Of a stretch of 64,000 nucleotides of DNA, positions 46,891-54,540 are shown in pieces. Made by a program: the position numbers and the translations under genes. The notes under the pieces were generated by a model, which saw nothing but the letters and a program-made list of their open reading frames with translations, was not told where the DNA came from and ran no database searches. The first letter of the stretch is position 1; each line of letters begins with the position of its first letter. This DNA is from Acidimicrobiales bacterium (lineage in GTDB: Bacteria; Actinomycetota; Acidimicrobiia; Acidimicrobiales; Aldehydirespiratoraceae): positions 210,841 to 274,840 of the forward strand of contig JAQWMR010000004.1 in the NCBI GenBank assembly GCA_029246685.1. Direction: 5' to 3'.

Positions 46891-47783
46891 GTGGCCCCAA
46901 TCCGTTCGGCCGTCGGCGCCGAACCAGGGGCATGGAATCCTCCCGGCTCCGCCGCCGAGACAGCCGCGTCCGCCCCGGCGGCGACCGACGATGGGCTGCT
47001 GACGTAGGTCGCGAAGGGTGACCGGGACGCGTTCAGCGAGCTCTACGACCGTCTCGCGCCGCTCGTTCTGGGGATTGCAAAGCGGGTCGTGCACGACCCG
47101 TCGCAGGCCGAGGAGGTCGCGCAGGAGGCGCTCGTCGACGTATGGCGCACCGCAGTGCGTTCGACGCAGACCTCGGAAGCGCCCGGGCGTTCGTCTCCAC
47201 GATCGCCCATCGCCGCGCGGTCGACCGGGTTCGGTCTGAGGAGGCGTCGCGGCGCCGCGAACGGGCCGACGCCGTGAAGGCGCCCGTAGTCGACGTCACC
47301 GCCGAACCGGAAGCCGCGGCGATCGAGTCGCTCGAACGCCGGCTCGTGCGCTCGGCGCTCGACCGGCTGACCGACACGCAGCGAGAGGCGATCGTGATGG
47401 CGTACTACGACGGGCGCAGCTACCCGGAGGTGGCCGCCCTGCTGGACGTACCGCTCGGTACGGTGAAGACGCGTATCCGGGACGGACTGATCCGCCTCCG
47501 CGACACCAACGCTGCCGACGACAGCTCGACCACCACCGTCGACAGCGGCGCCGATGACGACATGGCTGATGACGACATGGCCGACGACGACATGGCGGAC
47601 ACGCCTGATGACGTTGCGACGATCTGGTCCGAGCTCGTCGATGCCGGCCTCAGCGACGCCCAGGCCGACTGCGTCACCGATGCGGTTGTCGCCGAGTGGG
47701 GCGCCGACGCGTTGAGCCAGACGGGTCGCATCGCTGACGAGGACCTCCTCCGGCTGCGCGACATCGTCTTCGACTGCGCCTGA
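46891..47783 (+). pseudogene. ECF sigma factor (SigK-like) broken by a stop and a frameshift
   Basis: From GTG 46891 the frame runs through ATDDGLLT, meets TAG at 47005-47007, then continues as VAKGDRDAFSELYDRLAPLVLGIAKRVVHDPSQAEEVAQEALVDVWRTA (region 2). At 47154 the homology jumps to the -1 frame: SAFDADLGSARAFVSTIAHRRAVDRVR, then region 4 (LTDTQREAIVMAYYDGRSYPEVAALLDVPLGTVKTRI). One missing A after 47154 would restore the frame. After region 4 comes a 90-residue tail with three DDDMA repeats and a Cys-containing helical domain. The downstream part can still be read from ATG 47142 (213 residues). Confidence 0.75.
47553..47597 (+). repeat. Three tandem 15-nt coding repeats
   Basis: GATGACGACATGGCT and two close variants follow each other, encoding DDDMA three times in the tail of the sigma-factor remnant. 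Such short acidic repeats are prone to slippage. Confidence 0.8.
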
Positions 47784-47809
47784 CCCAGCTGGTCGAGCCA
47801 TCCCACAAA

Positions 47810-47847
47810 GCCCTCGTTCGGCGGTCCCTTCCAGGCCGAGCGAGGGC
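47810..47847 (+). terminator. Hairpin terminator after the sigma-factor remnant
   Basis: GCCCTCGTTCGGC (47810-47822) and GCCGAGCGAGGGC (47835-47847) pair at 12 of 13 positions, followed by GTTGTCGCGTTCTG. It separates pheT and the sigma remnant from the reductase gene. Confidence 0.65.
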
Positions 47848-47895
47848 GTTGTCGCGTTCTGGGAGCGCAACGGCGGGCGGACTACGGTGCGCGGC

Positions 47896-48867
47896 ATGCG
47901 TATCTGGCGATCTCATGAACTCGGCGAACCTCTGGCGGTCCTTCAGCTCGAGGAGGACGAGTCCCCGGACCCAGGGCCTGGGCAGGTACAGGTGCAGACC
48001 ACGGCAGTCGGCCTGACGTTCCCGGATGTCCTCAGCTGCCGAGGCGAATACCAGGTGCCGACGAGGTTCCCGTACACGCCGGGCGGCGAGACGGCAGGCG
48101 TGGTGACCGCGCTCGGCGAGGACGTCGAAGGTGTCGAGGTCGGATCATCGGTCGCCGTGCTCGGCGGGGGGCTCCGCGAGGTCAACAACGTCGGGGCCGG
48201 AAGCGTGTTCCCGTACCCCACCGACTCCCTGACGGCGGGCCAGGCGGCCGCGATCCCGGTCAACTACGGGACGGCGTGGTTCGCACTCCACGACCGGGCC
48301 CATGTGCAGCCTGGCGAGACGGTCCTGATCACGGGCGCCGCGGGCGGCACCGGGACGGCGTGCATCCAGTTGGCGCTCGCGGCCGGTGCGATCCCCATCG
48401 CGGTGGTCGGTGGCGAGGAGAAGGCCGCCGTGGTGCGGAGTCTCGGTGTCGAGCACGTGGTCGACCACCAGGAGACTCCGGCCTGGGTCGACACGGTTCG
48501 GGTGATGTCCGGCGGGGGAGTGGACGTGTGCTTCGACGCCGTGGGTGGCGATGCCTACCACCAGTCGCGGCGCTGCATGGCTTGGGACGGCCGGCTGCTG
48601 ATCATCGGGTTCGTGGGTGGGATCGCCGATGCGCCGACCAACCACATCCTGCTCAAGAACTACAGCGTCGTCGGCGTTCACTGGGGGGCCTCCCTCATGC
48701 GGGATCCGGGAGCTATCGGGCGGCAACTCGGCGAGGTGCTGGCGCTGGCCGAGACGGGCGCCGTGGCTCCTCCGCTGTACCCGCCGTTTGCCTTCGAGGA
48801 TGCTGCGCAGGCGCTGCAGGACCTGGCAGATCGCAAGGTCTACGGCAAGGCGGTCGTGGAGCTCTGA
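47896..48867 (+). CDS. MDR-family NAD(P)H quinone oxidoreductase-like protein
   Basis: The 323-residue zinc-free medium-chain reductase has the QOR pattern: VGLTFPDVLSCRGEYQ, FPYTPGGETAGVV, AIPVNYGTAWFALHDRA, ITGAAGGTGTACIQLA (NADPH loop) and GVDVCFDAVGGDA. ATG 47896 is used; GTG 47887 is an alternative. It lies just upstream of the sulfonate cluster but 90 nt apart, and is not clearly part of it. Confidence 0.85.
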   Translation: MRIWRSHELGEPLAVLQLEEDESPDPGPGQVQVQTTAVGLTFPDVLSCRGEYQVPTRFPYTPGGETAGVVTALGEDVEGVEVGSSVAVLGGGLREVNNVGAGSVFPYPTDSLTAGQAAAIPVNYGTAWFALHDRAHVQPGETVLITGAAGGTGTACIQLALAAGAIPIAVVGGEEKAAVVRSLGVEHVVDHQETPAWVDTVRVMSGGGVDVCFDAVGGDAYHQSRRCMAWDGRLLIIGFVGGIADAPTNHILLKNYSVVGVHWGASLMRDPGAIGRQLGEVLALAETGAVAPPLYPPFAFEDAAQALQDLADRKVYGKAVVEL

Positions 48868-48905
48868 CCACGCACGTGAGAGTTTGTTAGGGAGGATCGC
48901 AGAAT

Positions 48906-48918
48906 CGCTAGACCCTCT
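48906..48918 (+). promoter_or_regulatory. Shared 13-nt motif upstream of the aminotransferase gene
   Basis: CGCTAGACCCTCT occurs here and identically at 52667-52679, upstream of xsc. Each is preceded by AGAA. Nearby, GTTAGGG (48887 region) and CCCTCTAAC (48913-48921) are in inverted orientation. The motif lies 40 nt ahead of GTG 48959; a candidate -10 (TTATGT) follows. It is likely the operator or -35 region of the sulfonate genes. Confidence 0.55.
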
Positions 48919-48958
48919 AACTAACTTTTGTTATGTTGACGTCTGGAAGGGGGGACTC

Positions 48959-50329
48959 GTGACTGATCTTCGAGCCACCGCGCAAGCGCATCTCATGCCG
49001 CACTTCACCAGAGGTGCCGCGTGGCGAAGCGACAAGCTGCTCGTCATGGAACGAGGAGAAGGTTGCTACGTCTACGACACGGACGGCACCAAGTACCTCG
49101 ACGGCCTCGCCGGCCTCTTCTGCACCAACCTCGGCCACGGGCGCACCGATCTGAGCGCGGCGGCGCTCAAGCAGATGGACACGCTCGCGTTCTACCCGAC
49201 GTGGGGATTCGCGAACGAGCCGGCCACAAAGGCTGCCCAGATGATCGCCGAAGAGGCGCCTGGCGACCTCGATGAGGTGTTCTTCGTCAACTCGGGATCC
49301 GAAGCAGTCGAATCCGCGCTCAAGTTCGCCCGCAACTACCACCTCAGCCAGGGCGACGATCAGCGCTACAAGGTCATCGGGCGAGACTGGGCGTACCACG
49401 GCACCACCCTCGGCGCCCTCACCGTCACTGGCATCCCCAAGTTCCGAGAGCCGTTCCTCCCGATGATGTGGGACGGCGTCCGCCATGTCCGCAACACCTA
49501 CGGCGACACGGTTCCCGAGGGAACGCCGGCCAGCGAGCTCGAGTCGGTCAAAGCTGTGGAGGAAATGATCCTCGCCGAGGGCCCGGAGACCGTTGCCGCC
49601 GTGTTCGCCGAGCCGGTCCAGAACGGCCGCGGCGCCGTCGTGCCCCCACCTGGCTACTGGCCGGAGCTCCGCAAGATCTGTGACAAGTACGGCGTGCTGC
49701 TCGTGGCCGACGAGGTCATCAACAGCTTCGGCCGCCTCGGTCACTTCTTCGGCAGCATCCGTTACGACGTCGTGCCCGACATGATCACCTTCGCCAAGGG
49801 CGTCACCAGCGCATACCAGCCGCTCGGCGGCGTGCTCATTCGCAAGCCCCTCGTGGAGGCGATTTGGGACTCGCCGATGGGTTCGTACGTGCACGGCTCC
49901 ACGTTCGGCGGCCACCCGGTCGCGACGGCGGTCGCCTGCGCGAACATCCAGGCCATGCGAACCGAAGACATCTGTGGCCACGTGCTGCGCCACGAGGAAC
50001 TGCTCAATGGCGGTCTCCAGCAGCTCGTAGAGCGCCACAACTGTGTTCGCGAGGTCCGGGGAACGGGCTACTTCTACGCAATCGAGCTGATGGCCGACCG
50101 CGCCAACGGCATCGATCTCAGCGCCGATCAGGCGCTGGCGCTGCAATCCGGCGTACTCAACAGCTTCTTGCTGGACGCCAAGCTGCTCGTCCGACCGGAC
50201 GACCGCGGCGCCACGATGCTGACGATCTCACCGCCGCTCGTCGCGGATACGGCAGTCATCGAAGACCTACTTGCTCGGGCCGACCAAGTGCTCGAGCGCA
50301 CGAACGACTGGCTGAGCGTTTGCCGATGA
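48959..50329 (+). CDS. tpa: Class III aminotransferase, probable taurine--pyruvate aminotransferase
   Basis: The 456-residue PLP enzyme has NSGSEAVESALKFARNYH (cofactor phosphate), WAYHGTTLGALTVTG, ADEVINSFGRLG with the PLP Asp, and Lys280 in TFAKGVTSAYQPLGG. Beta-alanine/taurine:pyruvate transaminases share this architecture. The specific call depends on co-location with xsc, pta and a TauE exporter; other omega-amino acid substrates are possible. AAGGGGGGA precedes GTG 48959. Overlaps pta by 4 nt. Confidence 0.75.
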   Translation: MTDLRATAQAHLMPHFTRGAAWRSDKLLVMERGEGCYVYDTDGTKYLDGLAGLFCTNLGHGRTDLSAAALKQMDTLAFYPTWGFANEPATKAAQMIAEEAPGDLDEVFFVNSGSEAVESALKFARNYHLSQGDDQRYKVIGRDWAYHGTTLGALTVTGIPKFREPFLPMMWDGVRHVRNTYGDTVPEGTPASELESVKAVEEMILAEGPETVAAVFAEPVQNGRGAVVPPPGYWPELRKICDKYGVLLVADEVINSFGRLGHFFGSIRYDVVPDMITFAKGVTSAYQPLGGVLIRKPLVEAIWDSPMGSYVHGSTFGGHPVATAVACANIQAMRTEDICGHVLRHEELLNGGLQQLVERHNCVREVRGTGYFYAIELMADRANGIDLSADQALALQSGVLNSFLLDAKLLVRPDDRGATMLTISPPLVADTAVIEDLLARADQVLERTNDWLSVCR

Positions 50330-51249
50330 GCGCCCTGCTCGACAACTGGTACACCCGGGCCGCTGAGGCCCCCAAACGGATCCTGCTCGCCGATGCGGGC
50401 GACGATCGCGCTGCCGCGGCGGCCGATCGGCTCAACGCCGACGGTCTTGCCGAGGCGCTCGTGATCGGCCGCGACATCGGCTCGCTCACCGATGCGGGCC
50501 ACGCGCCCGCGGACGCGCTCATTGCAGAGCTCGCCGCGGTGACGGAGGGCCCGTGGGCCGGCCGTCCGCTCGACGTCGACGATCCGCTGGTCATCGCCAC
50601 CGCTCTCGTGAAGACCGGCTGGGCTGCCGGTTGCGTCGCCGGGGCGAGCCGCTCGACCAGCGATGTGATCCGAGCGGGGCTTCGGGTGCTCGGTGTGTCG
50701 CCCGATGTCGACGCCGTGAGCAGCTGCTTCTTCTTCGTGCTGCCCGACGGGCGCCCGATCGTCTATGGCGACTGTGGCGTGCTGCCGGATCCCGATCCGG
50801 CCCAGCTCGCGTCGATCGCCCGCTCCAGTGCGGCGACGTTCGCCCAGCTCGGCGGGGAGGACGCTCACGTTGCCATGTTGTCGTTCTCCACGAAGGGAAG
50901 CGCCGAGCACCCGCGGGTCGAGAAGGTTCGCGAGGGGCTCCGCCTCGCGAAGGCCGCCGCTCCCGACCTGCTCATCGACGGTGAGCTGCAGTTCGACGCC
51001 GCCTGGGTGCCGGAGGTCGCCGCCACCAAAGCTCCGGGCAGCGAAGTCGCGGGATCGGCCAACGTGTTCGTCTTCCCGGATCTGGACTCCGGCAACATCG
51101 CCTACAAGATCACCGAACGGCTGGGGGGTGCGCAGGCCTTCGGCCCGCTGCTCCAGGGCCTCGACGGCGTCTTGCACGACTTGTCGCGGGGCTGCTCGGT
51201 CGACGACATCGTCAACGTCGCGGTGATCGCCTCTCTTCAGGCAGGCTGA
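50326..51249 (+). CDS. pta: Phosphate acetyltransferase
   Basis: Converts acetyl phosphate (the Xsc product) to acetyl-CoA. The 307-residue protein is the short PTA_PTB type: VIGRDIGSL, CVAGASRSTSDVIRAGLRVLG, DCGVLPDPDPAQLASIA, GELQFDAAWVPEVAATKAPGSEVAGSANVFVFPDLDSGNIAYKI. It lacks the N-terminal DRTGG domain of long Pta. ATG in a 4-nt overlap with the aminotransferase. Confidence 0.92.
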   Translation: MSALLDNWYTRAAEAPKRILLADAGDDRAAAAADRLNADGLAEALVIGRDIGSLTDAGHAPADALIAELAAVTEGPWAGRPLDVDDPLVIATALVKTGWAAGCVAGASRSTSDVIRAGLRVLGVSPDVDAVSSCFFFVLPDGRPIVYGDCGVLPDPDPAQLASIARSSAATFAQLGGEDAHVAMLSFSTKGSAEHPRVEKVREGLRLAKAAAPDLLIDGELQFDAAWVPEVAATKAPGSEVAGSANVFVFPDLDSGNIAYKITERLGGAQAFGPLLQGLDGVLHDLSRGCSVDDIVNVAVIASLQAG

Positions 51250-51277
51250 CCTGGAACTCGGCGGCGACGCCATAGCG

Positions 51278-51985
51278 GTGGCGTGTGGCGTCATCCTGGC
51301 TGGCGCCTTGGTCCGCGGGTTCACCGGCTTCGGCGCATCGCTGATCTGGATCAGCGGGCTCACGTTCCTCATGGATCCCGATGAGGCAGTGCCGATCATC
51401 TTCTGTCTCGAGGTGATCGTCTCCGCCCAACTGCTGCCGGCGTGCCGCAAGGACGTGGGGTGGGGGAGTCTGCGCTATCTGATTGCCGGAGTGGTCGTGG
51501 GCATGCCGGTGGGTGCCGCAGTGCTCCTTGCCGTACAGCCAGAACCGATGCGGGTGTTCGTCGCCGTCGTCGTCCTCGTGTCCGTCGTGATGCTGGCGAC
51601 CGGACGGAAGCTGCCGCTTGGTTCGGGCCGACCCGGCACCATCGGGACCGGCGTCGCTTCCGGGCTGCTCAACGGCTCGGCCGCGTCCGGCGGACCTCCG
51701 GTCATCGTCTTCTTCATGGGATCGACGGATGGGATGGCCGTCAGCCGGGCGTCGCTAATCGCCTTCTTCGGCATCACTGACATCATCGGAATCGTCATCG
51801 TCGCGGTGACCGGGCTGCTCGACGGCACGGCGCTCCTCCGAGTCCTGGTGCTGGCCCCGGTGATGATGATCGGCGCCGCGATCGGCGCCCGTGGCTTCGG
51901 GTTCGCCAAGGAGGAGACAGTGCGGCGGGCCGCGCTGATCCTGTTGGCTGCGCTCGCGGTCGTGATGATTGTCACAAACCTCTGA
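51278..51985 (+). CDS. tauE: TauE/SafE-family anion exporter, likely sulfite
   Basis: The 235-residue membrane protein has about seven to eight helices with the TauE repeats: ALVRGFTGFGASLIW near the start and ASGLLNGSAASGGPPVIVFFMG in the second half. In sulfonate degraders it removes sulfite released by Xsc. GTG 51278 is used; the frame is open to a CTG 27 nt upstream, right after the pta stop, so the N-terminus is uncertain. Confidence 0.85.
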   Translation: MACGVILAGALVRGFTGFGASLIWISGLTFLMDPDEAVPIIFCLEVIVSAQLLPACRKDVGWGSLRYLIAGVVVGMPVGAAVLLAVQPEPMRVFVAVVVLVSVVMLATGRKLPLGSGRPGTIGTGVASGLLNGSAASGGPPVIVFFMGSTDGMAVSRASLIAFFGITDIIGIVIVAVTGLLDGTALLRVLVLAPVMMIGAAIGARGFGFAKEETVRRAALILLAALAVVMIVTNL

Positions 51986-51994
51986 TCACTGACC

Positions 51995-52025
51995 TCTAAC
52001 GCCAGCGCGATACCGTCTAACGCCA
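51995..52025 (+). promoter_or_regulatory. Tandem TCTAACGCCA repeats at the TetR start
   Basis: TCTAACGCCA occurs at 51995-52004 and 52016-52025, 21 nt apart (two helical turns). The second reaches the A of the ATG. TACCGT at 52011-52016 has the -10 pattern TANNNT and is 8 nt from the ATG, so the mRNA may be leaderless with an operator overlapping the promoter. TCTAAC also occurs at 48916-48921 ahead of the aminotransferase. Confidence 0.5.
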
Positions 52026-52591
52026 TGGAGCGACGGACTCTCGACACAGAACAGGTGGTCGACGCTGCTGCGGCGATCGCAGACAAAGAGGGGATCGAGG
52101 CGATCACGCTCACGCGCGTCGCTGAGCAACTCGGCGTGCGCCAGCCTGCGCTGTACCGCCACGTGGACAGCTACGACGATCTGATCCGTAGCCTCGGTCT
52201 GCGTGGTCGCGAGATTCTCGGCGCTCGGCTGACCGCGGCGGCCGTCGGCGTTTCCGGCGACGAAGCCGTCCGGGCGGTGGGCCGAGCCTGGCGCGCGGTC
52301 GTGGCCGAGCACCCGGGTCTCTATGCCGCCACCGATCGCTATCCCTGCGCGGATGACGACGAGCTCGAAGAGGCTGTCGAGGCGATCGTGGCGGTCATCG
52401 CCCAGTCGCTCGCAGGTTTCGACCTGGACGACACCGCCAGCGTCCACGCGGCTCGGAGCCTCCGCAGCGCCTTCCACGGCTTTGCTCATCTCGAGTCCGG
52501 CGATGGTCACCCGCACCCTGAAGATCTCGATGACTCGTTCGATGAGCTACTCACGCTCCTCATTGCAGGCGTCCGAAATCTCGAGCGCTGA
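52025..52591 (+). CDS. TetR-family regulator of the sulfonate cluster
   Basis: The 188-residue protein has a TetR helix-turn-helix (TEQVVDAAAAIADKEGIEAITLTRVAEQLGVRQPALYRHVDSYDDLI) and a WHG-type C-terminal ligand domain. It lies between the exporter and xsc genes on the same strand. Regulation of both flanking transcripts is inferred from the shared motif. The regulators I know in sulfonate pathways are of other families (GntR/MocR TauR, for example). Confidence 0.88.
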   Translation: MERRTLDTEQVVDAAAAIADKEGIEAITLTRVAEQLGVRQPALYRHVDSYDDLIRSLGLRGREILGARLTAAAVGVSGDEAVRAVGRAWRAVVAEHPGLYAATDRYPCADDDELEEAVEAIVAVIAQSLAGFDLDDTASVHAARSLRSAFHGFAHLESGDGHPHPEDLDDSFDELLTLLIAGVRNLER

Positions 52592-52600
52592 TACTTCTCG

Positions 52601-52651
52601 CGTTCTGTGAGTTGGTGTGAGCGCGTACAGCGCATACCAACTCAGAGAACG
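52601..52651. terminator. Imperfect inverted repeat after the TetR gene
   Basis: CGTTCTGTGAGTTGGTGTG (52601-52619) and CATACCAACTCAGAGAACG (52633-52651) pair at 17 of 19 positions. It lies between the TetR stop and the xsc promoter motif, so it probably terminates the TetR mRNA. The remaining part of 52592-52755 holds the shared motif and the xsc leader. Confidence 0.55.
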
Positions 52652-52666
52652 AAAGACTGGCGAGAA

Positions 52667-52679
52667 CGCTAGACCCTCT
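52667..52679 (+). promoter_or_regulatory. Shared 13-nt motif upstream of xsc
   Basis: CGCTAGACCCTCT is identical to 48906-48918. TTATAG (52689-52695 region) follows as a possible -10, about 60 nt ahead of ATG 52756. The conservation of an exact 13-mer ahead of both sulfonate transcripts points to common control. Confidence 0.55.
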
Positions 52680-52755
52680 TCCAAATCAGTTATAGACTCT
52701 TACTTTGGACTCGGGCGGCGTTGTGGCTGCCCCACCCTGACCAGGGAGTACGCAG

Positions 52756-54522
52756 ATGACCCGAATGACCCCCAGTGAGGCGTTCGTCGAGACCCTCGTC
52801 GCCAATGGCGTCGACACGATCTTCGGCATCATGGGCAGCGCGTTCATGGACGCCATGGACATCTTCGCCCCCGCCGGCATCGAGCTCGTGCCGGTCGTGC
52901 ACGAGCAGGGTGCGGCGCACATGGCCGACGGCTTCGCTCGCGTCAGCGGCCGCCACGGCGTCGTGATCGGCCAGAACGGTCCCGGCATCTCCAACTGTGT
53001 GACAGCGATCGCCGCGGCGTACTGGGCCCACAGCCCAGTCGTCATGATCACGCCTGAGGCAGGCACGATGGGCCAGGGCCTCGGTGGCTTCCAGGAAGCC
53101 AATCAGCTCCCGATGTTCCAGGAGTTCACGAAGTACCAGGGCCACGTCGCCAACGAGAACCGTATGGCGGAACTCACGGCGCGCTGCTTCGACCGGGCGA
53201 TGTCCGAGATCGGCCCGACCCAGCTCAACATCCCCCGTGACCGATTCTACGGCGACATCGACGTCGAGATCCCCACGCCCATGCGCCTCGACCGGGGTCC
53301 GGGTGGTGAGAGCTCGCTCGATGCCGCGGCGGCGATGCTGGCCGAGGCCGAGTTCCCCGTCCTGATCAGTGGCGGAGGCGTGGTCATGGGCGGCGGTATG
53401 GCGGAGACGATCGCCCTCGCTGAGCGGCTCGGCTGCCCCGTGATCAACAGCTACCTGCACAACGACTCCTTCCCGGCATCGCACCCGCAGTGGTGTGGCC
53501 CGATCGGCTACCAGGGCTCCAAGGCCGCGATGAAGCTGCTGGCCAAGGCCGACGTCGTCCTCGCCCTCGGCACCCGCCTCGGCCCGTTCGGTACGCTGCC
53601 CCAGCACGACCTCACCTACTGGCCCGAAGACGCCAAGATCGTCCAGGTCGACGCCGATTCGAAGATGCTCGGCCTCGTCAAGAAGATCGACGTCGGCATT
53701 TGCGGTGACGCCGGTGCGGCCGCCAAGGCCCTCACCGCCCGCCTCAGCGAGCGCACGCTCTTGTGCGACGGCAACCGCGGCGAACGCGAAGAGACGATGG
53801 CCGGCGAGAAGTCAGCGTGGGAAGCCGAGCTCGACGACTGGACCGAAGAACGCGACGACTTCTCGGTCGACATGATCAAGGAAGCCGCGGCCGAGGTGGA
53901 CGAGTGGATTCACCCCCGCCAGGCCCTCCGTGAGCTGGAGAACGCCATGCCGGAACGGGTGATGGTCTCCACCGACATCGGCAACATCAACTCGGTGTCC
54001 AACAGCTATCTCCGCTTCGAAGAGCCCCGTTCGTTCTTTGCCGCGATGAGCTGGGGCAACTGTGGGTACGCGCTGCCCACGATCATCGGTGCCAAGAAGG
54101 CTGCCGACGACCGCCCGGCCGTTGCCTACGCCGGCGATGGTGCCTGGGCGATGAGCATGGTCGAACTCATGACCGCCGTTCGCCACGACATCCCCGTCAC
54201 GGCAGTCGTCTTCCACAACCGCCAATGGGGCGCCGAGAAGAAGAACCAGGTCGACTTCTACGGCCGCCGCTTCGTTGCCGGTGAACTCGACGGTGGCGAG
54301 AACTGGTCCGAGGTTGCCCAGGCCATGGGCGCCGAGGGTGTGCGGGTCGACATGCTTGACGACGTCGGCCCGGCCCTCGAGCAGGCCATCGACCGCCAGA
54401 TGAACGACCGCAAGACCACTGTCATCGAGGTCATGACCACGAAGGAGCTCGGCGACCCGTTCCGCAAGGACGCCCTGAGCACCCCCGTTCGTCACCTGGG
54501 CAAGTACGCCGACTTCATCTGA
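52756..54522 (+). CDS. xsc: Sulfoacetaldehyde acetyltransferase
   Basis: ThDP enzyme converting sulfoacetaldehyde plus phosphate to acetyl phosphate and sulfite. The 588-residue protein has the three ThDP-enzyme domains: Glu50 in PVVHEQGAAHMADGFAR (cofactor activator), a central FAD-like domain, and the ThDP motif from Gly460 in YAGDGAWAMSMVELMTAVRHD ending with FHNRQWGAEKKNQ. Glyoxylate carboligase and acetolactate synthase are relatives, but GAEKKNQVDFYGRRF and the gene context fit Xsc. Good AGGGAG ribosome-binding site. Confidence 0.92.
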   Translation: MTRMTPSEAFVETLVANGVDTIFGIMGSAFMDAMDIFAPAGIELVPVVHEQGAAHMADGFARVSGRHGVVIGQNGPGISNCVTAIAAAYWAHSPVVMITPEAGTMGQGLGGFQEANQLPMFQEFTKYQGHVANENRMAELTARCFDRAMSEIGPTQLNIPRDRFYGDIDVEIPTPMRLDRGPGGESSLDAAAAMLAEAEFPVLISGGGVVMGGGMAETIALAERLGCPVINSYLHNDSFPASHPQWCGPIGYQGSKAAMKLLAKADVVLALGTRLGPFGTLPQHDLTYWPEDAKIVQVDADSKMLGLVKKIDVGICGDAGAAAKALTARLSERTLLCDGNRGEREETMAGEKSAWEAELDDWTEERDDFSVDMIKEAAAEVDEWIHPRQALRELENAMPERVMVSTDIGNINSVSNSYLRFEEPRSFFAAMSWGNCGYALPTIIGAKKAADDRPAVAYAGDGAWAMSMVELMTAVRHDIPVTAVVFHNRQWGAEKKNQVDFYGRRFVAGELDGGENWSEVAQAMGAEGVRVDMLDDVGPALEQAIDRQMNDRKTTVIEVMTTKELGDPFRKDALSTPVRHLGKYADFI

Positions 54523-54540
54523 CGCACTACCGTCCTCGCG

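Noticed and set aside
46802..47002. Small Pro/Arg-rich plus-strand frame after pheT
   Set aside because: It overlaps the pheT end in another frame and the sigma-factor remnant explains the region better.
47553..47597. CRISPR-like repeat array
   Set aside because: Three contiguous 15-nt coding repeats without spacers; no cas genes anywhere in the window.
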